Assembly: GCA_027487555.1 (NCBI GenBank)
Contig: JAIYDI010000050.1
Location: forward strand, 62,001 to 126,000
Origin: Hyphomicrobiales bacterium
Lineage (GTDB): Bacteria > Pseudomonadota > Alphaproteobacteria > Rhizobiales > Devosiaceae
Length of the DNA: 64,000 nucleotides
Direction of reading: 5' to 3'
Shown: piece after piece, positions 17,962 to 27,345 of the stretch
Numbering within the stretch: the first letter of the stretch is position 1
How the letters are laid out: the number at the start of each line of letters is the position of its first letter
The notes under the pieces: model-generated
Told to the model about the DNA's origin: nothing
Seen by the model: only the letters and a program-made list of their open reading frames with translations
Databases searched by the model: none
Translations under genes and position numbers: made by a program

Positions 17962-19002
17962 CTAGGCGCTTTCGCGCTCCACCACCCGGATGCGGATGAG
18001 TTCGATGCTGCCTAGCGAGGGGTCGCGTTGCCCGAGTATGGCATCGCGCAGACGCACAGCAGCGCGTCGGCCAATCTCGTAGCATTCGACGTCGACGGTC
18101 GTAATGCGTGGGTGCGAATAGGCCGCGACCTCGAAATTTCCAAAGCCGGCGATCGCGACGTCTTCGGGCACGCGGAGGCCGCGGCGCCGGCACTCCATCA
18201 GCGCGCCGAAGGCAGACAGATCGGAGACGCAGATCACAACATCGGTATCAGGCCAGCGGGCCAGCATTGAGACGACCGCCTGGCCGCCCTGCTCGATCGA
18301 AATCGGCGGAGCGCCGAAGCTGATCAGCCGGTCTGCCGGAAGGCCGAGTTCGTTGAGGACGCGCTGAAAGCCGGTGCGGCGCTGGCTGCCGCGGGTGTCG
18401 CGCTCGGTGGTGCCACCGATATACCCGAAGCGCCGATAGCCCTTCTCGGCAAGCTTCCGGACGAGCAACGCCATGGCGTCTTCGTTGGAGAAACCAACCA
18501 CCTGGTCTATCGGGTCGGATGGCACATCCCAGGTTTCCACCACGGGAATGCCAGCGCTCGAAAGGAGCTTGCGGGTGCGCGGCGTATGGCTGCCACCAGT
18601 CAGAATGACGCCTTCTGGTCGGCGGCGGAGCATGGCTTCCACCAGCTTCTCCTCTCGCTCGATGGCGTAGTCGGTATAGCCGAGCAGCAATTGCAGGCCG
18701 GTATCCTCGAGCGCGTCGGTGATGCCGCGGGCAGTGTCGGAGAAGTTGGAATTGTTGATGGAGGGCACGATGGCGGCAACGAAGCCGGTGCGCTTTGACG
18801 ACAAGCTGCCGGCGGACTGGTCGAGTACATACCCGAGTTCCTCGATGGCAGCGTGGATGTTGCGGCGGGTTTCGGCGCTGACCGCCCCGTTGTGACGCAG
18901 GGCGCGGGACACGGTCATCTTCGACACGCCAGCGCGGCGTGCAACATCGGCCATGGTGGGCTGTTGCGGATCCTGCGGTCGGTCGGAACTGTTTTCTGAC
19001 AA
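17962..19002 (-). CDS. LacI-family transcriptional repressor (GntR/IdnR-like)
   Basis: A DNA-binding repressor of about 330-346 residues. The N-terminal helix-turn-helix is MADVARRAGVSKMTVSRALR, followed by the hinge helix and a periplasmic-binding-like effector domain (VAAIVPSINNSNFSD, VVETWDVPSDPIDQVVG). Start candidates are TTG at 19002 (GAGGA upstream) or ATG at 18954 directly at the helix-turn-helix. A TGTTA-N4-TAACA-like site lies upstream at 19112. The same site occurs in front of the ribose-type ABC operon and both dehydrogenases, so this protein probably represses them and itself until a sugar acid binds. The effector is inferred, not shown. Confidence 0.88.
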   Translation of the reverse strand: MSENSSDRPQDPQQPTMADVARRAGVSKMTVSRALRHNGAVSAETRRNIHAAIEELGYVLDQSAGSLSSKRTGFVAAIVPSINNSNFSDTARGITDALEDTGLQLLLGYTDYAIEREEKLVEAMLRRRPEGVILTGGSHTPRTRKLLSSAGIPVVETWDVPSDPIDQVVGFSNEDAMALLVRKLAEKGYRRFGYIGGTTERDTRGSQRRTGFQRVLNELGLPADRLISFGAPPISIEQGGQAVVSMLARWPDTDVVICVSDLSAFGALMECRRRGLRVPEDVAIAGFGNFEVAAYSHPRITTVDVECYEIGRRAAVRLRDAILGQRDPSLGSIELIRIRVVERESA

Positions 19003-19111
19003 GCGATCCTCGCCGCAAGGGCGGCCTCTTCCGCAAAGAAGCGGTAGTGCCGGACCCAAAACCTCAAATTTCTCAATATGCTACAGCACTCGCGTAGATA
19101 TGCTGTTGGCC

Positions 19112-19125
19112 TGGTACCGATAACA
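19112..19125. promoter_or_regulatory. LacI/GntR-type operator upstream of lacI (one mismatch)
   Basis: TGGTACCGATAACA differs by one base from the reverse complement of the operator core at 15650 and 16730. It lies in the divergent gap between the repressor gene and the photolyase gene, consistent with autoregulation. Confidence 0.6.
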
Positions 19126-19198
19126 TAGTGGTGGGACGCAATGAGCGCAACCGCGCGTGTGATGCATCCGGGTGGAGGTATGGACCGTAATCTCGCTT

Positions 19199-20749
19199 AT
19201 GCTGCAGGTGGTCTGGTTCAAACGTGATCTGAGGATAGACGACCACGCGCCGCTGGCTCTGGCGGCCAAGAGCGGGCCTGTGTTGCCGCTCTACGTCGTC
19301 GAGCCGGAGTACTGGATGCAGCCCGATACATCGGGCCGGCAATGGGCCTTCACACTGGAATGCTTGGTGGCACTCAGGGTGGAACTCGCAGGCCTCGGAC
19401 AGCCGCTTGTGGTTCGGACCGGCGACGTCGTGGGCCTGCTCTCGCGCCTCCACCGAAAGCATGGCGTCGCCGGGCTTTGGTCTCATGAGGAGACCGGCAC
19501 TCTATGGACTTATCGTCGCGACAGAAGGGTGAAGGCGTTTTGCCGCGAAGCTGGCATTACGTGGACAGAGACACCGCAGTTTGGCGTGGTGCGCGGCCTC
19601 AAGGATCGGAACAAATGGGCGCGATCCTTCAGACAGTTTATGTCGCAGCCGATTCCTGACGCACCCGCACAGATTGCGCGGGTGGCAGCGATCGACCCCG
19701 GGCCAATTCCAACAGCGTCCCAACTTGGCCTTCTGGACGATCCGTGTCCGGGTCGGCAGCCAGGAGGCCGGCCCGCGGGGCTTGACTTGCTCGACAGTTT
19801 CCTCGCCGGTCGTGGCCGTGACTATCGCCGCGCCATGTCGAGCCCGCAGACAGCGGACAGCGCCTGTTCCCGGATTTCGCCGCACCTGGCGCTCGGGACG
19901 CTGAGTGTCCGCGAGGTCGTGCAACGTACGGAAACCGCACACCGGTACCTCAAGGCGCTGCCAGTCGGCGAGCGGCAGATGACGCTCGGGTCGCTCGAGT
20001 CCTTCATGGCGCGACTGCACTGGCATTGCCATTTCATCCAGAAGCTCGAAAGCGAACCCGAGCTTGAAATCCGGGCAGCGCATCCGGCCTTCGAAGCGGC
20101 GCGCATGCCGACGACGCCAGACGACCCGCGCCTTCTGGCGTGGGCAGAGGGGCGCACCGGCTTCCCCTTCGTCGATGCCTGCATGCGGTCGCTGATCGCG
20201 ACCGGCTGGATCAACTTTCGCATGCGCGCCATGCTGATGGCTTTTGCGAGCTATCATCTGGGGCTCGATTGGCATGCGTCCGGCACGCGGCTCGCGCGAC
20301 TATTCGTCGACTACGAACCGGGCATCCACTGGCCGCAGGTGCAGATGCAGTCAGGCCAGACCGGTATCAACACGCCGCGCATCTACAATCCGGTGAAGCA
20401 ATCCCTCGACCAGGATCCGGACGGGGCTTTCATTCGCCGATGGGTCTTTGAGCTCAGGGCTGTGCCTGCGCCGCTGATTCACGAGCCGTGGCGCCTGGGC
20501 CCCGACGAGGCGAGCTCTTTGGGGGTGGTAATCGGGGAGAGCTACCCAGCGCGACTGGTAGACCACGAGCAGGCCGCACGGCTGGCGCGGGGGCGCCTCA
20601 GCGTCGTTAGGGCGACTCCGGCCTTCCGCGATCTGGCGCGCGGCGTCTATGACCGGCACGGCTCGCGGAGACGGAAATTCGAAGGTCCGGACAATCCACC
20701 GGCACGAAAATCCGCACCCAGAAAGGCCCAGTTCAGCTTCGATTTCTGA
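19199..20749 (+). CDS. Cryptochrome/photolyase family FAD-binding protein
   Basis: About 516 residues. The N-terminal alpha/beta antenna-binding domain begins [16 protein letters not shown]. The C-terminal FAD-binding domain contains [43 protein letters not shown] and [13 protein letters not shown]. These motifs place it in the cryptochrome/photolyase family. Either light-driven repair of cyclobutane pyrimidine dimers or a signalling role is possible, and sequence alone does not decide. The ATG at 19199 starts right at the conserved fold; an in-frame start at 19172 adds nine residues. It stands alone on the plus strand between two unrelated catabolic clusters. Confidence 0.9.
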   Translation: MLQVVWFKRDLRIDDHAPLALAAKSGPVLPLYVVEPEYWMQPDTSGRQWAFTLECLVALRVELAGLGQPLVVRTGDVVGLLSRLHRKHGVAGLWSHEETGTLWTYRRDRRVKAFCREAGITWTETPQFGVVRGLKDRNKWARSFRQFMSQPIPDAPAQIARVAAIDPGPIPTASQLGLLDDPCPGRQPGGRPAGLDLLDSFLAGRGRDYRRAMSSPQTADSACSRISPHLALGTLSVREVVQRTETAHRYLKALPVGERQMTLGSLESFMARLHWHCHFIQKLESEPELEIRAAHPAFEAARMPTTPDDPRLLAWAEGRTGFPFVDACMRSLIATGWINFRMRAMLMAFASYHLGLDWHASGTRLARLFVDYEPGIHWPQVQMQSGQTGINTPRIYNPVKQSLDQDPDGAFIRRWVFELRAVPAPLIHEPWRLGPDEASSLGVVIGESYPARLVDHEQAARLARGRLSVVRATPAFRDLARGVYDRHGSRRRKFEGPDNPPARKSAPRKAQFSFDF

Positions 20750-20752
20750 CGT

Positions 20753-21523
20753 TCACCGCCGGCGGAACACTGGGGCCCGCTTCTGCTTGAACGCGGCGCG
20801 GCCTTCGGCAGCGTCCTCAGTAGCAAAGCAGATCGCCTGTAGGTCGCGTTCATAGGCGATGGCGTTGGCGATGGAGAGTTCCCACGCGGCCCGCAGGTTG
20901 AGCTTGGCGGTTTCCGCTGCGATCGGGGCGCGGATTGCAATGATGCCCGCGAGCTTCAGGGCCTCAACCATGAGGTTTTCGGGCGCCACGACGCGGGAGA
21001 CGAGGCCCCAGCGCTCGGCGGTCGCGGCATCCACGGGATCGCCAGTCATGATCATCAACGCGGCATTCGACGGGCCGATGGCGTGGGCGAGGTTGACGGC
21101 CATACCGCCACCACCGATCCATCCCAGCTTGATCTCCGGGGCGGCGAAACTGGCGGTGTTGGCCGCGATGCGGATATCGCAGGCCATGGCGGTTTCAAGG
21201 CCCCCACCGAAGGCATAGCCGTTGACCGCCGCGATAGAGGGTTTCAGCAGCGCGCGGATCGCATCGCAATAATCCGTGCGGTTGCGGAAGTTCCAGGCGG
21301 TGTCGTAGGCATCGAGCGTGCGGATATCGGAGCCGGCGGAGAAGGACTTGTCGCCAGCGCCGGTGAGGATAACGCAACGGATAGTGTCGTCGTGGTTGAA
21401 GTCGCCCACGGCCGCCACCAGCGCCTCTGCCATTTCCGGCGTCATGGCGTTGAGCTTTTCAGGGCGGTTGATGGTGATGACGCCGACGGCACCATCGCGG
21501 GTGACGAGGATGTTCTCGCTCAT
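20753..21523 (-). CDS. Enoyl-CoA hydratase/isomerase (crotonase) family protein
   Basis: A 256-residue crotonase-fold enzyme that acts on acyl-CoA thioesters. The oxyanion-hole and catalytic segments are SAGSDIRTL and GYAFGGGLETAMACD. The two Glu residues used by hydratases are present in GGGLE and APEIKLGWIGGGG. It is the last of four minus-strand genes after a DUF4432 mutarotase, an SDR and a CoA-transferase, and its start overlaps the CoA-transferase stop by four bases (ATGA). It probably hydrates or isomerises the CoA ester made by that transferase. Substrate unknown. Confidence 0.9.
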   Translation of the reverse strand: MSENILVTRDGAVGVITINRPEKLNAMTPEMAEALVAAVGDFNHDDTIRCVILTGAGDKSFSAGSDIRTLDAYDTAWNFRNRTDYCDAIRALLKPSIAAVNGYAFGGGLETAMACDIRIAANTASFAAPEIKLGWIGGGGMAVNLAHAIGPSNAALMIMTGDPVDAATAERWGLVSRVVAPENLMVEALKLAGIIAIRAPIAAETAKLNLRAAWELSIANAIAYERDLQAICFATEDAAEGRAAFKQKRAPVFRRR

Positions 21524-22713
21524 GGCGTCGTCTCCACGACGGCGCCTGAGGCCAACAGCGCTTCGATCTGAGTATCCGAAAGCCCAGCCTCGGCGAGGAT
21601 TTCGCGGCTGTGCTGACCGACGACCGGGGCACCACGTTCCACCGTGCTCGGGGTCTTCGAAAAGCGGATGGGGAAGCCCGGTGTCTTCACATGGCCTTCG
21701 GTCGGGTGGTCATATTCGACAAAGGTGCCGTTGTGCTTGATCTGCGGGTCATCGACGAGGTCAGCATAGCCATAGACCGGGCCACACCAGATATCGGCCG
21801 CGCGCAGGGCCTCGAGCCATTCGGCGCTGGTGCGCGTCTTGAGCCGCTCGCGGGTCTTTGCGAAGATTTCGTCGCGCCGCGTCCAGGTGTCGGTTTCGTC
21901 GTCCATCTCAAGGAAGCTCGGCTCGCCGATCACCTCGCCCAGCACCTTGAGCTTGGGGAAGGCGACGATGATGAAGCCGTCGGAGGTGGCGAAGGCGCCA
22001 TAGGGCGCGCGGATATAGACATGGGCGTGCGGCTCGGCCGAGCGCTGCTGCGGCTTGCCGGCGACGGTGAACACCGAAAGCTCCTGCATCTGCAGCGTGG
22101 TGATCGCGTCGAGCATGTTGACCTCGACCAGTTGGCCCTCGCCGGTCCGCTCGCGATGCAGCAGCGCCGCGAGCGCACCCTCGAAGGCGGTGTAGGCAGT
22201 AACGGCATCAACGAGGTACTGGCCGGCGGGTGTGGGGGCTTCGCCTTCGCGGCCGGCCGAAAGCATGGCGCCCGAAAGCCCCTGCAATACCAGATCCTGC
22301 CCCGGGCGATCGCGATAGGGGCCGGTTTCGCCATAGCCTGACATCGACACATAGACGAGGCGCGGATTGATGGCGCTGAGCGTTTCGTAATCGAGCCCCA
22401 GCCGCTTCGCGACGCCCGGCCGGTAGTTCTGCAGGAAGATATCGGCCGTCTTGACCAGTTCGAGCAGGGCCGCCTTGCCGTCGGGATTTTTCAAATCGAC
22501 CGCGAGCGAGCGCTTGTTGCGGTTGAGCGACAGGAACGAGACGTTGACCTTGTTGCCGCGCGCGCCGCCGGCTGCGGTGTGGCGCTGCCATTCGCCGGTG
22601 GTGGGCTCGACCTTGATGACATCGGCCCCGAGATCGCCCAGCCGCTGCGCCGCGAAGGGCCCGGCCATGGCGATGGAACAATCGAGGACGCGGTAGCCGG
22701 TGAGAATGCCCAT
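21520..22713 (-). CDS. CaiB/BaiF (family III) CoA-transferase
   Basis: A 397-residue enzyme that moves CoA between carboxylic acids. Typical family segments are VLDCSIAMAGPFAAQRLGDL, DVIKVEP, RNKRSLAVDLK and FLQNYRPGVAKRLGLDYE. Asp169 (in QYLVDAVTAY) aligns with the catalytic Asp169 of formyl-CoA transferase. It is third in an operon whose first two genes look like sugar enzymes, so the acceptor may be an acid derived from a sugar. The downstream crotonase is translationally coupled. It is not recognisable as a specific known transferase. Confidence 0.9.
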   Translation of the reverse strand: MGILTGYRVLDCSIAMAGPFAAQRLGDLGADVIKVEPTTGEWQRHTAAGGARGNKVNVSFLSLNRNKRSLAVDLKNPDGKAALLELVKTADIFLQNYRPGVAKRLGLDYETLSAINPRLVYVSMSGYGETGPYRDRPGQDLVLQGLSGAMLSAGREGEAPTPAGQYLVDAVTAYTAFEGALAALLHRERTGEGQLVEVNMLDAITTLQMQELSVFTVAGKPQQRSAEPHAHVYIRAPYGAFATSDGFIIVAFPKLKVLGEVIGEPSFLEMDDETDTWTRRDEIFAKTRERLKTRTSAEWLEALRAADIWCGPVYGYADLVDDPQIKHNGTFVEYDHPTEGHVKTPGFPIRFSKTPSTVERGAPVVGQHSREILAEAGLSDTQIEALLASGAVVETTP

Positions 22714-22755
22714 TGGATCAGGACTCCAGGCGAGAACGGGGAATGGCCAAGCGCA

Positions 22756-23520
22756 TCAACTCATCACCCAGCCGCCATCGACATGGATGGTCTGGCCTGT
22801 GATGAAGGATGAGGCGTCGGAGCTAAGGAACATCAGGATATTGGCGATATCCTCGGGGCGGCCTCGCCGCTGGATGGCCTGCGCCTCATAGATGCGGCGC
22901 TCATAGGCGGCGAGATCGGGATGGATCTTTTCCGCGTCGGTGGGGAAGGCGCCGGGCGCGACGGCGTTGGCGGTAATGCCGTGCCTGCCGAACTCGCGGG
23001 CCCAGGCGCGGGTCAACCCCACCAACGCCATTTTCGACTGCACATAGGGCGCAAGATCGGCCCAGCCACCCGAAATGGTGACCGACGAGATGTTGATGAT
23101 CCGCCCGCGTCCCTTGGCCCTCATGCCGGGCAGTGCCACCTGCACGGCGACGATGCCGGCATCGACATTGATGCGCTGGATGAGCTGGAACTCTTCGATC
23201 GAATAGGCCTCGAAGGGCTTCGAGGGGTAGATGGCGGCGTTGTTGATGACCACGTCGAAGCCGCCATGCGCCTGCGCCAGGGCATCGAGACCCGACCGGA
23301 GGCTGGCGAGGTCGGAGAGATCGAGCCGGGCGACGGTGAGACCATCTATGCCCTTGGCCGCCGTTTCGAGCGCCGCGATCTTGTTTTCATCGATATCGAC
23401 GGCGATGACGCGGGCACCGGTGCGGAGCAGTTCCACGGTGGTTTCGAGGCCGAGCCCGCCGGCGGCGCCGGTATAGAGGATGCTGCGGCCAGCGAGGGAG
23501 CCGAAATGGTCCTTGCCCAT
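22756..23520 (-). CDS. Short-chain dehydrogenase/reductase (SDR)
   Basis: A 254-residue NAD(P)-dependent classical SDR. The cofactor motif is TGAAGGLGLE, the NNAA motif is VVINNAAIYPS, and the active site holds Ser (INISSVTISGG) with Tyr-x3-Lys (YVQSKMA). The acidic residue at the end of strand 2 (VDID) suggests NAD preference. It directly overlaps the mutarotase stop by one base (TGATG). Together they may oxidise the free sugar to a lactone or acid, though the substrate is inferred only from context. Confidence 0.9.
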   Translation of the reverse strand: MGKDHFGSLAGRSILYTGAAGGLGLETTVELLRTGARVIAVDIDENKIAALETAAKGIDGLTVARLDLSDLASLRSGLDALAQAHGGFDVVINNAAIYPSKPFEAYSIEEFQLIQRINVDAGIVAVQVALPGMRAKGRGRIINISSVTISGGWADLAPYVQSKMALVGLTRAWAREFGRHGITANAVAPGAFPTDAEKIHPDLAAYERRIYEAQAIQRRGRPEDIANILMFLSSDASSFITGQTIHVDGGWVMS

Positions 23521-24698
23521 CAGCGGCCCCTGATCTTGAGGTGGTTGCCCGAGGGCGCGGGATAATCCTCGTCGGGCTGGATGGCGGCGGCGCGGATTTT
23601 TGCTTCGGTAGCCACGATGGCGGCTGCGCCATCGAGCACGCGGAACGTACTGTCGTAGCGGCGCTCATCGCCATGCTCGAGCCAGATCATCTCGCCGCGT
23701 TCGCGCGCGGCCAAGTTGCCGAGCACGTGGTGCGTGGAAGGCTCGATGCCGAGCGCATATTGGCCCGATTGCAGGTTCTGCCACTCATAGAGGCAGGGGA
23801 ACTGGTCCTTGCGGGTTTCGACCTCGAAGCCGAGGCCGATGCGGTCGTTGACCAGCGCGACGGACTGGCGACCGTCGGCATCAGCGGCGAGTTCGTGCTG
23901 CCAGACCTGCTCGTGGAAATCGAACTGCGGGCCCGAAAGCCTGCGATAGCCGACGCCCTGTTTCTGGTAGGCCTCGCCGGAATGGGCGGCCCAGACGACA
24001 TCGGCGATGGGCGCGAGATAGCGCGACCCATCCTCAAGCACCGGGTGGCCGACATTGATGTGGTAGCAATACATATGCGGCGTCCGGTAGAAGCCGTGGT
24101 TCACCACCCGATCGGAGAGCCGAATCTCCGTGCCGTCGAGATCGGCCTCGATGCGGCGGATGAGGTGCAGATCCTCGCCGAACACAGCGGATTGCTGCAC
24201 GACGCCCTCGGCCCAGAGGATGCAGCGGTCGCCCTCCCAGCGCTCGCCATAGCCGGTGAGCCGCGCCGGTATGGTGCCGATGCGGCCATGCAGCGAATGA
24301 CTTACCGTGCGCTTTGGCCCATAGGCATAGGTGTCGGCAGGCACCTCGTTCATGAACAGGATGTGGTCGAGCCCACAGGTGACGAGCAGGCCCGAAAAGC
24401 TGCGCGCCCAGGCGAGGCCGCCCTCCCCTTCATATTCGTGCAGGCCGGGATGCCGGAAGCCGGCGGGGGACTGCCAGCCGATCGCCTGCCCGCGATAGTC
24501 GCAATCGGCGATATCCATGGCGCGATCAATGAGCAAGGTGAAGCGCAAGCCAGCGGCCGTGCGGAACTCGAGCATGCGGATGCCGCGCTCGACCCCATCG
24601 GACAGTTCCATCAGTCGGACACCGCCGAACTGGCTCGCCATGCCGGAATGCGCGCGCAACTCGCGATGCGTCAGCTGCCGCCCGTACAACTCGACCAT
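23520..24698 (-). CDS. DUF4432 aldose 1-epimerase-like protein
   Basis: A 392-residue protein with the galactose mutarotase-like fold (DUF4432). It carries the family-like segments LIDRAMDIADCDYRG, GFRHPG and HINVGHPVLEDGSRY. DUF4432 proteins are thought to interconvert sugar anomers, often in operons for unusual sugars. It is the first gene of a four-gene operon (mutarotase, SDR, CoA-transferase, crotonase) and is divergent from a LacI regulator. A strong GGGAGGAG site precedes the ATG. The particular sugar is unknown. Confidence 0.85.
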   Translation of the reverse strand: MVELYGRQLTHRELRAHSGMASQFGGVRLMELSDGVERGIRMLEFRTAAGLRFTLLIDRAMDIADCDYRGQAIGWQSPAGFRHPGLHEYEGEGGLAWARSFSGLLVTCGLDHILFMNEVPADTYAYGPKRTVSHSLHGRIGTIPARLTGYGERWEGDRCILWAEGVVQQSAVFGEDLHLIRRIEADLDGTEIRLSDRVVNHGFYRTPHMYCYHINVGHPVLEDGSRYLAPIADVVWAAHSGEAYQKQGVGYRRLSGPQFDFHEQVWQHELAADADGRQSVALVNDRIGLGFEVETRKDQFPCLYEWQNLQSGQYALGIEPSTHHVLGNLAARERGEMIWLEHGDERRYDSTFRVLDGAAAIVATEAKIRAAAIQPDEDYPAPSGNHLKIRGR

Positions 24699-24773
24699 AG
24701 GCTCCTCCCGCTCTTCGGCGTTTGCGGCAAGATGATGGGATCACCATCGACGGTCAAGCATTTTGATGGTTTG

Positions 24774-24783
24774 TGATCGATCA
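24774..24783. promoter_or_regulatory. Possible operator in the divergent LacI/DUF4432 promoter
   Basis: TGATCGATCA is a perfect 10-base palindrome centred on CG, as in LacI-family operators. It lies between the DUF4432 operon and the plus-strand LacI gene. Short palindromes also occur by chance. Confidence 0.35.
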
Positions 24784-24879
24784 GGCGTGAGAATGCGGGC
24801 CGGATTGGCGATATTGACCGTTACAACTCCCGCCAGTCCATCAATTTACATCATTCCCCTCCCGTGTTAGCGGACAGGC

Positions 24880-25908
24880 ATGCGACCAACGATCGAAGAC
24901 ATTGCGCGCGAGGCGGGCGTATCCACCGCCACCGTCGACCGGGTGTTGAACGCGCGGGCGGGCGTGCATGAGCGTACCCGGGTGGCAGTGTTCGCGGCGG
25001 CCGTGCGCATCGGCTATCTGCCGGCGGGGCCGGGGCAGCCGGGACCGACATCTGCGTTGACTTTCGATATCGTGCTGCCGGCTGGCCCCAACCTTTTCAT
25101 GTTGCGGCTCGGCGCGGAGTTCGAACGGCAAGCCACCCAGCGCGCCCGACTTGCGCTCCGGCTGCAGCGCATCGAAGGGTTCGAGCCCGCGCGCATCGCC
25201 GCGGCCCTGCAGCAGCTCGAAGGCAGAAGCCAAGGCGTTGCGCTATCGGCCATCGACCATCCGGCGGTGCGGGACGCGATCCGCCGGCTCACCCGCAGCG
25301 GCACTCCCGTGCTGACGCTCGCCACCGATATCCAGGGCGTGCCGCGCATCGGCTATATTGGCATCGACAACCGCGCCGCGGGCCGGCTCGCGGGCTATGT
25401 GATGGCACGGTTTCTCGGTTCGGGTGCTCACAAAGTGGCGCTGCTTCTCGGATCCGTGGCCTATCGCGGACACGAGGAGCGCGAGATGGGGTTCCGCCAT
25501 GTCGTCGCAGAGCAGCAAGGGCGGATGGACGTGGTGAACCAGGTCGAGGTGCGCGAGGATGATGCGCGCGCCGGCGCGGTGGTGACCGCGCTGCTCGATG
25601 AGCATCCGGATCTTGCGGCCATCTACAATATCGGGGCCGGCAATCGCGGCATTGCCGAAGCGCTGGAACGCGGCAAGCGCGGGCGGGACGTGGTGTTCAT
25701 CGGGCATGACCTCAACGAGGACACCCGCCGCTATCTCGTCTCGGGTACGATGGACGCGGTGATCGACCAGAACCCGCGTGTCGAGGCGCGCGATGCCCTG
25801 GATCAATTGGAGCGCGCCGCCATGGGGCTCGGCTGGAGCGCACACCCGATCCGCACCCAGATCATCTTCGCCGAGAATATTCCCGACGAAGATGTGGATG
25901 TGGGGTGA
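24880..25908 (+). CDS. LacI-family transcriptional regulator
   Basis: A 342-residue regulator with an N-terminal LacI helix-turn-helix (TIEDIAREAGVSTATVDRVL) and an RbsB-like effector domain (VPRIGYIGIDNRAAGRLAGY, AIYNIGAGNRGIAEAL). The VSTATVDRVLN form of the recognition helix is found in regulators of pentose and polyol operons. It is divergent from the DUF4432-SDR-CoA-transferase-crotonase operon, which it probably controls. The convergent L-fuconate dehydratase gene may also be in its regulon. The start follows GGACAGG. Confidence 0.9.
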   Translation: MRPTIEDIAREAGVSTATVDRVLNARAGVHERTRVAVFAAAVRIGYLPAGPGQPGPTSALTFDIVLPAGPNLFMLRLGAEFERQATQRARLALRLQRIEGFEPARIAAALQQLEGRSQGVALSAIDHPAVRDAIRRLTRSGTPVLTLATDIQGVPRIGYIGIDNRAAGRLAGYVMARFLGSGAHKVALLLGSVAYRGHEEREMGFRHVVAEQQGRMDVVNQVEVREDDARAGAVVTALLDEHPDLAAIYNIGAGNRGIAEALERGKRGRDVVFIGHDLNEDTRRYLVSGTMDAVIDQNPRVEARDALDQLERAAMGLGWSAHPIRTQIIFAENIPDEDVDVG

Positions 25909-25968
25909 GAGCGGCGTGATCGTCCTCGTGGTTCGACCTTCTCACCACGCGGACAACCGGGATAGCAA

Positions 25969-27240
25969 TCAGCCGGCGAACCTGTGCGCGGCAATCGAGG
26001 CCGGTTTCATCTCGATGGAGAAACCCGGCAGCTTCGGCGGCATATAGGCGGCATTCTCGATGATGCAGGGCTCGACGAAATGCTCGTGCAGATGATCGAC
26101 ATATTCGATCACCCGACCGGCCTTGGTGCCAGAAACGACGAGATAGTCGATCATCGACAGGTGCTGCACATATTCGCACAGGCCCACACCACCGGCATGC
26201 GGCCAGACGGACTTATTGTACTTGGTGGCGAGCAGCAACACCGCCAGAACCTCGTTGAGCCCGCCGATGCGGCAGGCGTCGATCTGTACGATGTCGATGG
26301 CGTTACGGGTGATGAACTGCTTGAAGAGAATGCGATTCTGACACATTTCGCCCGTCGCGACCTTCACCGGGGCGATCGCCTCCCGGATCCGGCGATGGCC
26401 CTCGACATCATCGGGGCTGGTCGGTTCCTCGATGAAATAGGGCGAGAAGCGGCTCAGTTCCTTGACCCAGGCGATCGCCTGGTCGACTTCCCACACCTGG
26501 TTCGCATCGATCATCAGAAAGCGATCGGGACCCATGATGGAGCGAACGATCTCCAGCCGGCGGATATCATCGGCCAGGTCGCGGCCAACTTTCATCTTGA
26601 TATGTGTGAAACCCTGCTCCACTGCCTCGGTGGCGAGACGCGTCAGCTTTTCATTGGAATATCCGAGCCAGCCCGCCGAGGTGGTGTAGCAGGCATAGCC
26701 CTCTTTCTCGAGGGTGGCGATGCGTTCGACCTTCCCGGCCTCCGCCGCGCGGAAGATCGCCAGCGCCTCGTCCGGCGTGATGGCGTCCGTCAGATAGCGG
26801 AAATCGATGATCGAGACGAGTTGCTCGGGGCTCATATCGGCGACATAGCGCCAGACCGGCTTTCCAGCGCGCTTCGCCAACAGATCCCAGACAGCGTTGA
26901 CGACGGCGCCGGTTGCCAAGTGCATGGCGCCCTTGTCGGGCCCGATCCATCGCAGCTGGCTGTCGCCGGTCATATGGCGCCAGAAGCGCCCGGGATTCTC
27001 CGCGATCCAGTCCAGATCGAGCCCGGAGACGCGCCCGGTGAGCGCGTGAATGGCAGCACAGACTACCTCGTTGCCGCGTCCGATGGTGAAGGTGAGGCCG
27101 TGGCCCTCGAGGCCCTCGTCGGTGCCCAGCACAACATAGGCAGCCGAGTAGTCCGGATCCGGGTTCATCGCATCCGAGCCATCGAGGCTGGCGGAGGTAG
27201 GAAACCGAAGGTCATGCGTGGCGAGGCTGGTAATCTTCAT
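25969..27240 (-). CDS. fucD: L-fuconate dehydratase
   Basis: A 423-residue member of the enolase superfamily that dehydrates L-fuconate to 2-keto-3-deoxy-L-fuconate. The YTTSAGWLGYSNEKL segment is characteristic of L-fuconate dehydratases. The KxK general-base motif is HIKMKVG; metal ligands are the Asp of MIDANQVW, the Glu of FIEEPTSPDD and the Glu of ATGEMCQNR; the catalytic Asp-His pair lies in QIDACRIGG and WPHAGGVGL. It stands alone on the minus strand, convergent with lacI and 105 bases downstream of the TetR gene. No fucose dehydrogenase, fuconolactonase or aldolase is adjacent apart from the SDR and mutarotase of the operon to the left, so the pathway is incomplete here. Confidence 0.92.
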   Translation of the reverse strand: MKITSLATHDLRFPTSASLDGSDAMNPDPDYSAAYVVLGTDEGLEGHGLTFTIGRGNEVVCAAIHALTGRVSGLDLDWIAENPGRFWRHMTGDSQLRWIGPDKGAMHLATGAVVNAVWDLLAKRAGKPVWRYVADMSPEQLVSIIDFRYLTDAITPDEALAIFRAAEAGKVERIATLEKEGYACYTTSAGWLGYSNEKLTRLATEAVEQGFTHIKMKVGRDLADDIRRLEIVRSIMGPDRFLMIDANQVWEVDQAIAWVKELSRFSPYFIEEPTSPDDVEGHRRIREAIAPVKVATGEMCQNRILFKQFITRNAIDIVQIDACRIGGLNEVLAVLLLATKYNKSVWPHAGGVGLCEYVQHLSMIDYLVVSGTKAGRVIEYVDHLHEHFVEPCIIENAAYMPPKLPGFSIEMKPASIAAHRFAG

Positions 27241-27345
27241 CGGCGCGTCCTGTGGTGGCTATGCGCTGACATGCTAGTATCTGCATATCGGCACCATAGC
27301 CCTTACACAGGGGACGGAGGCTTTTCCAGTCGCTCCTCGTGCAGG

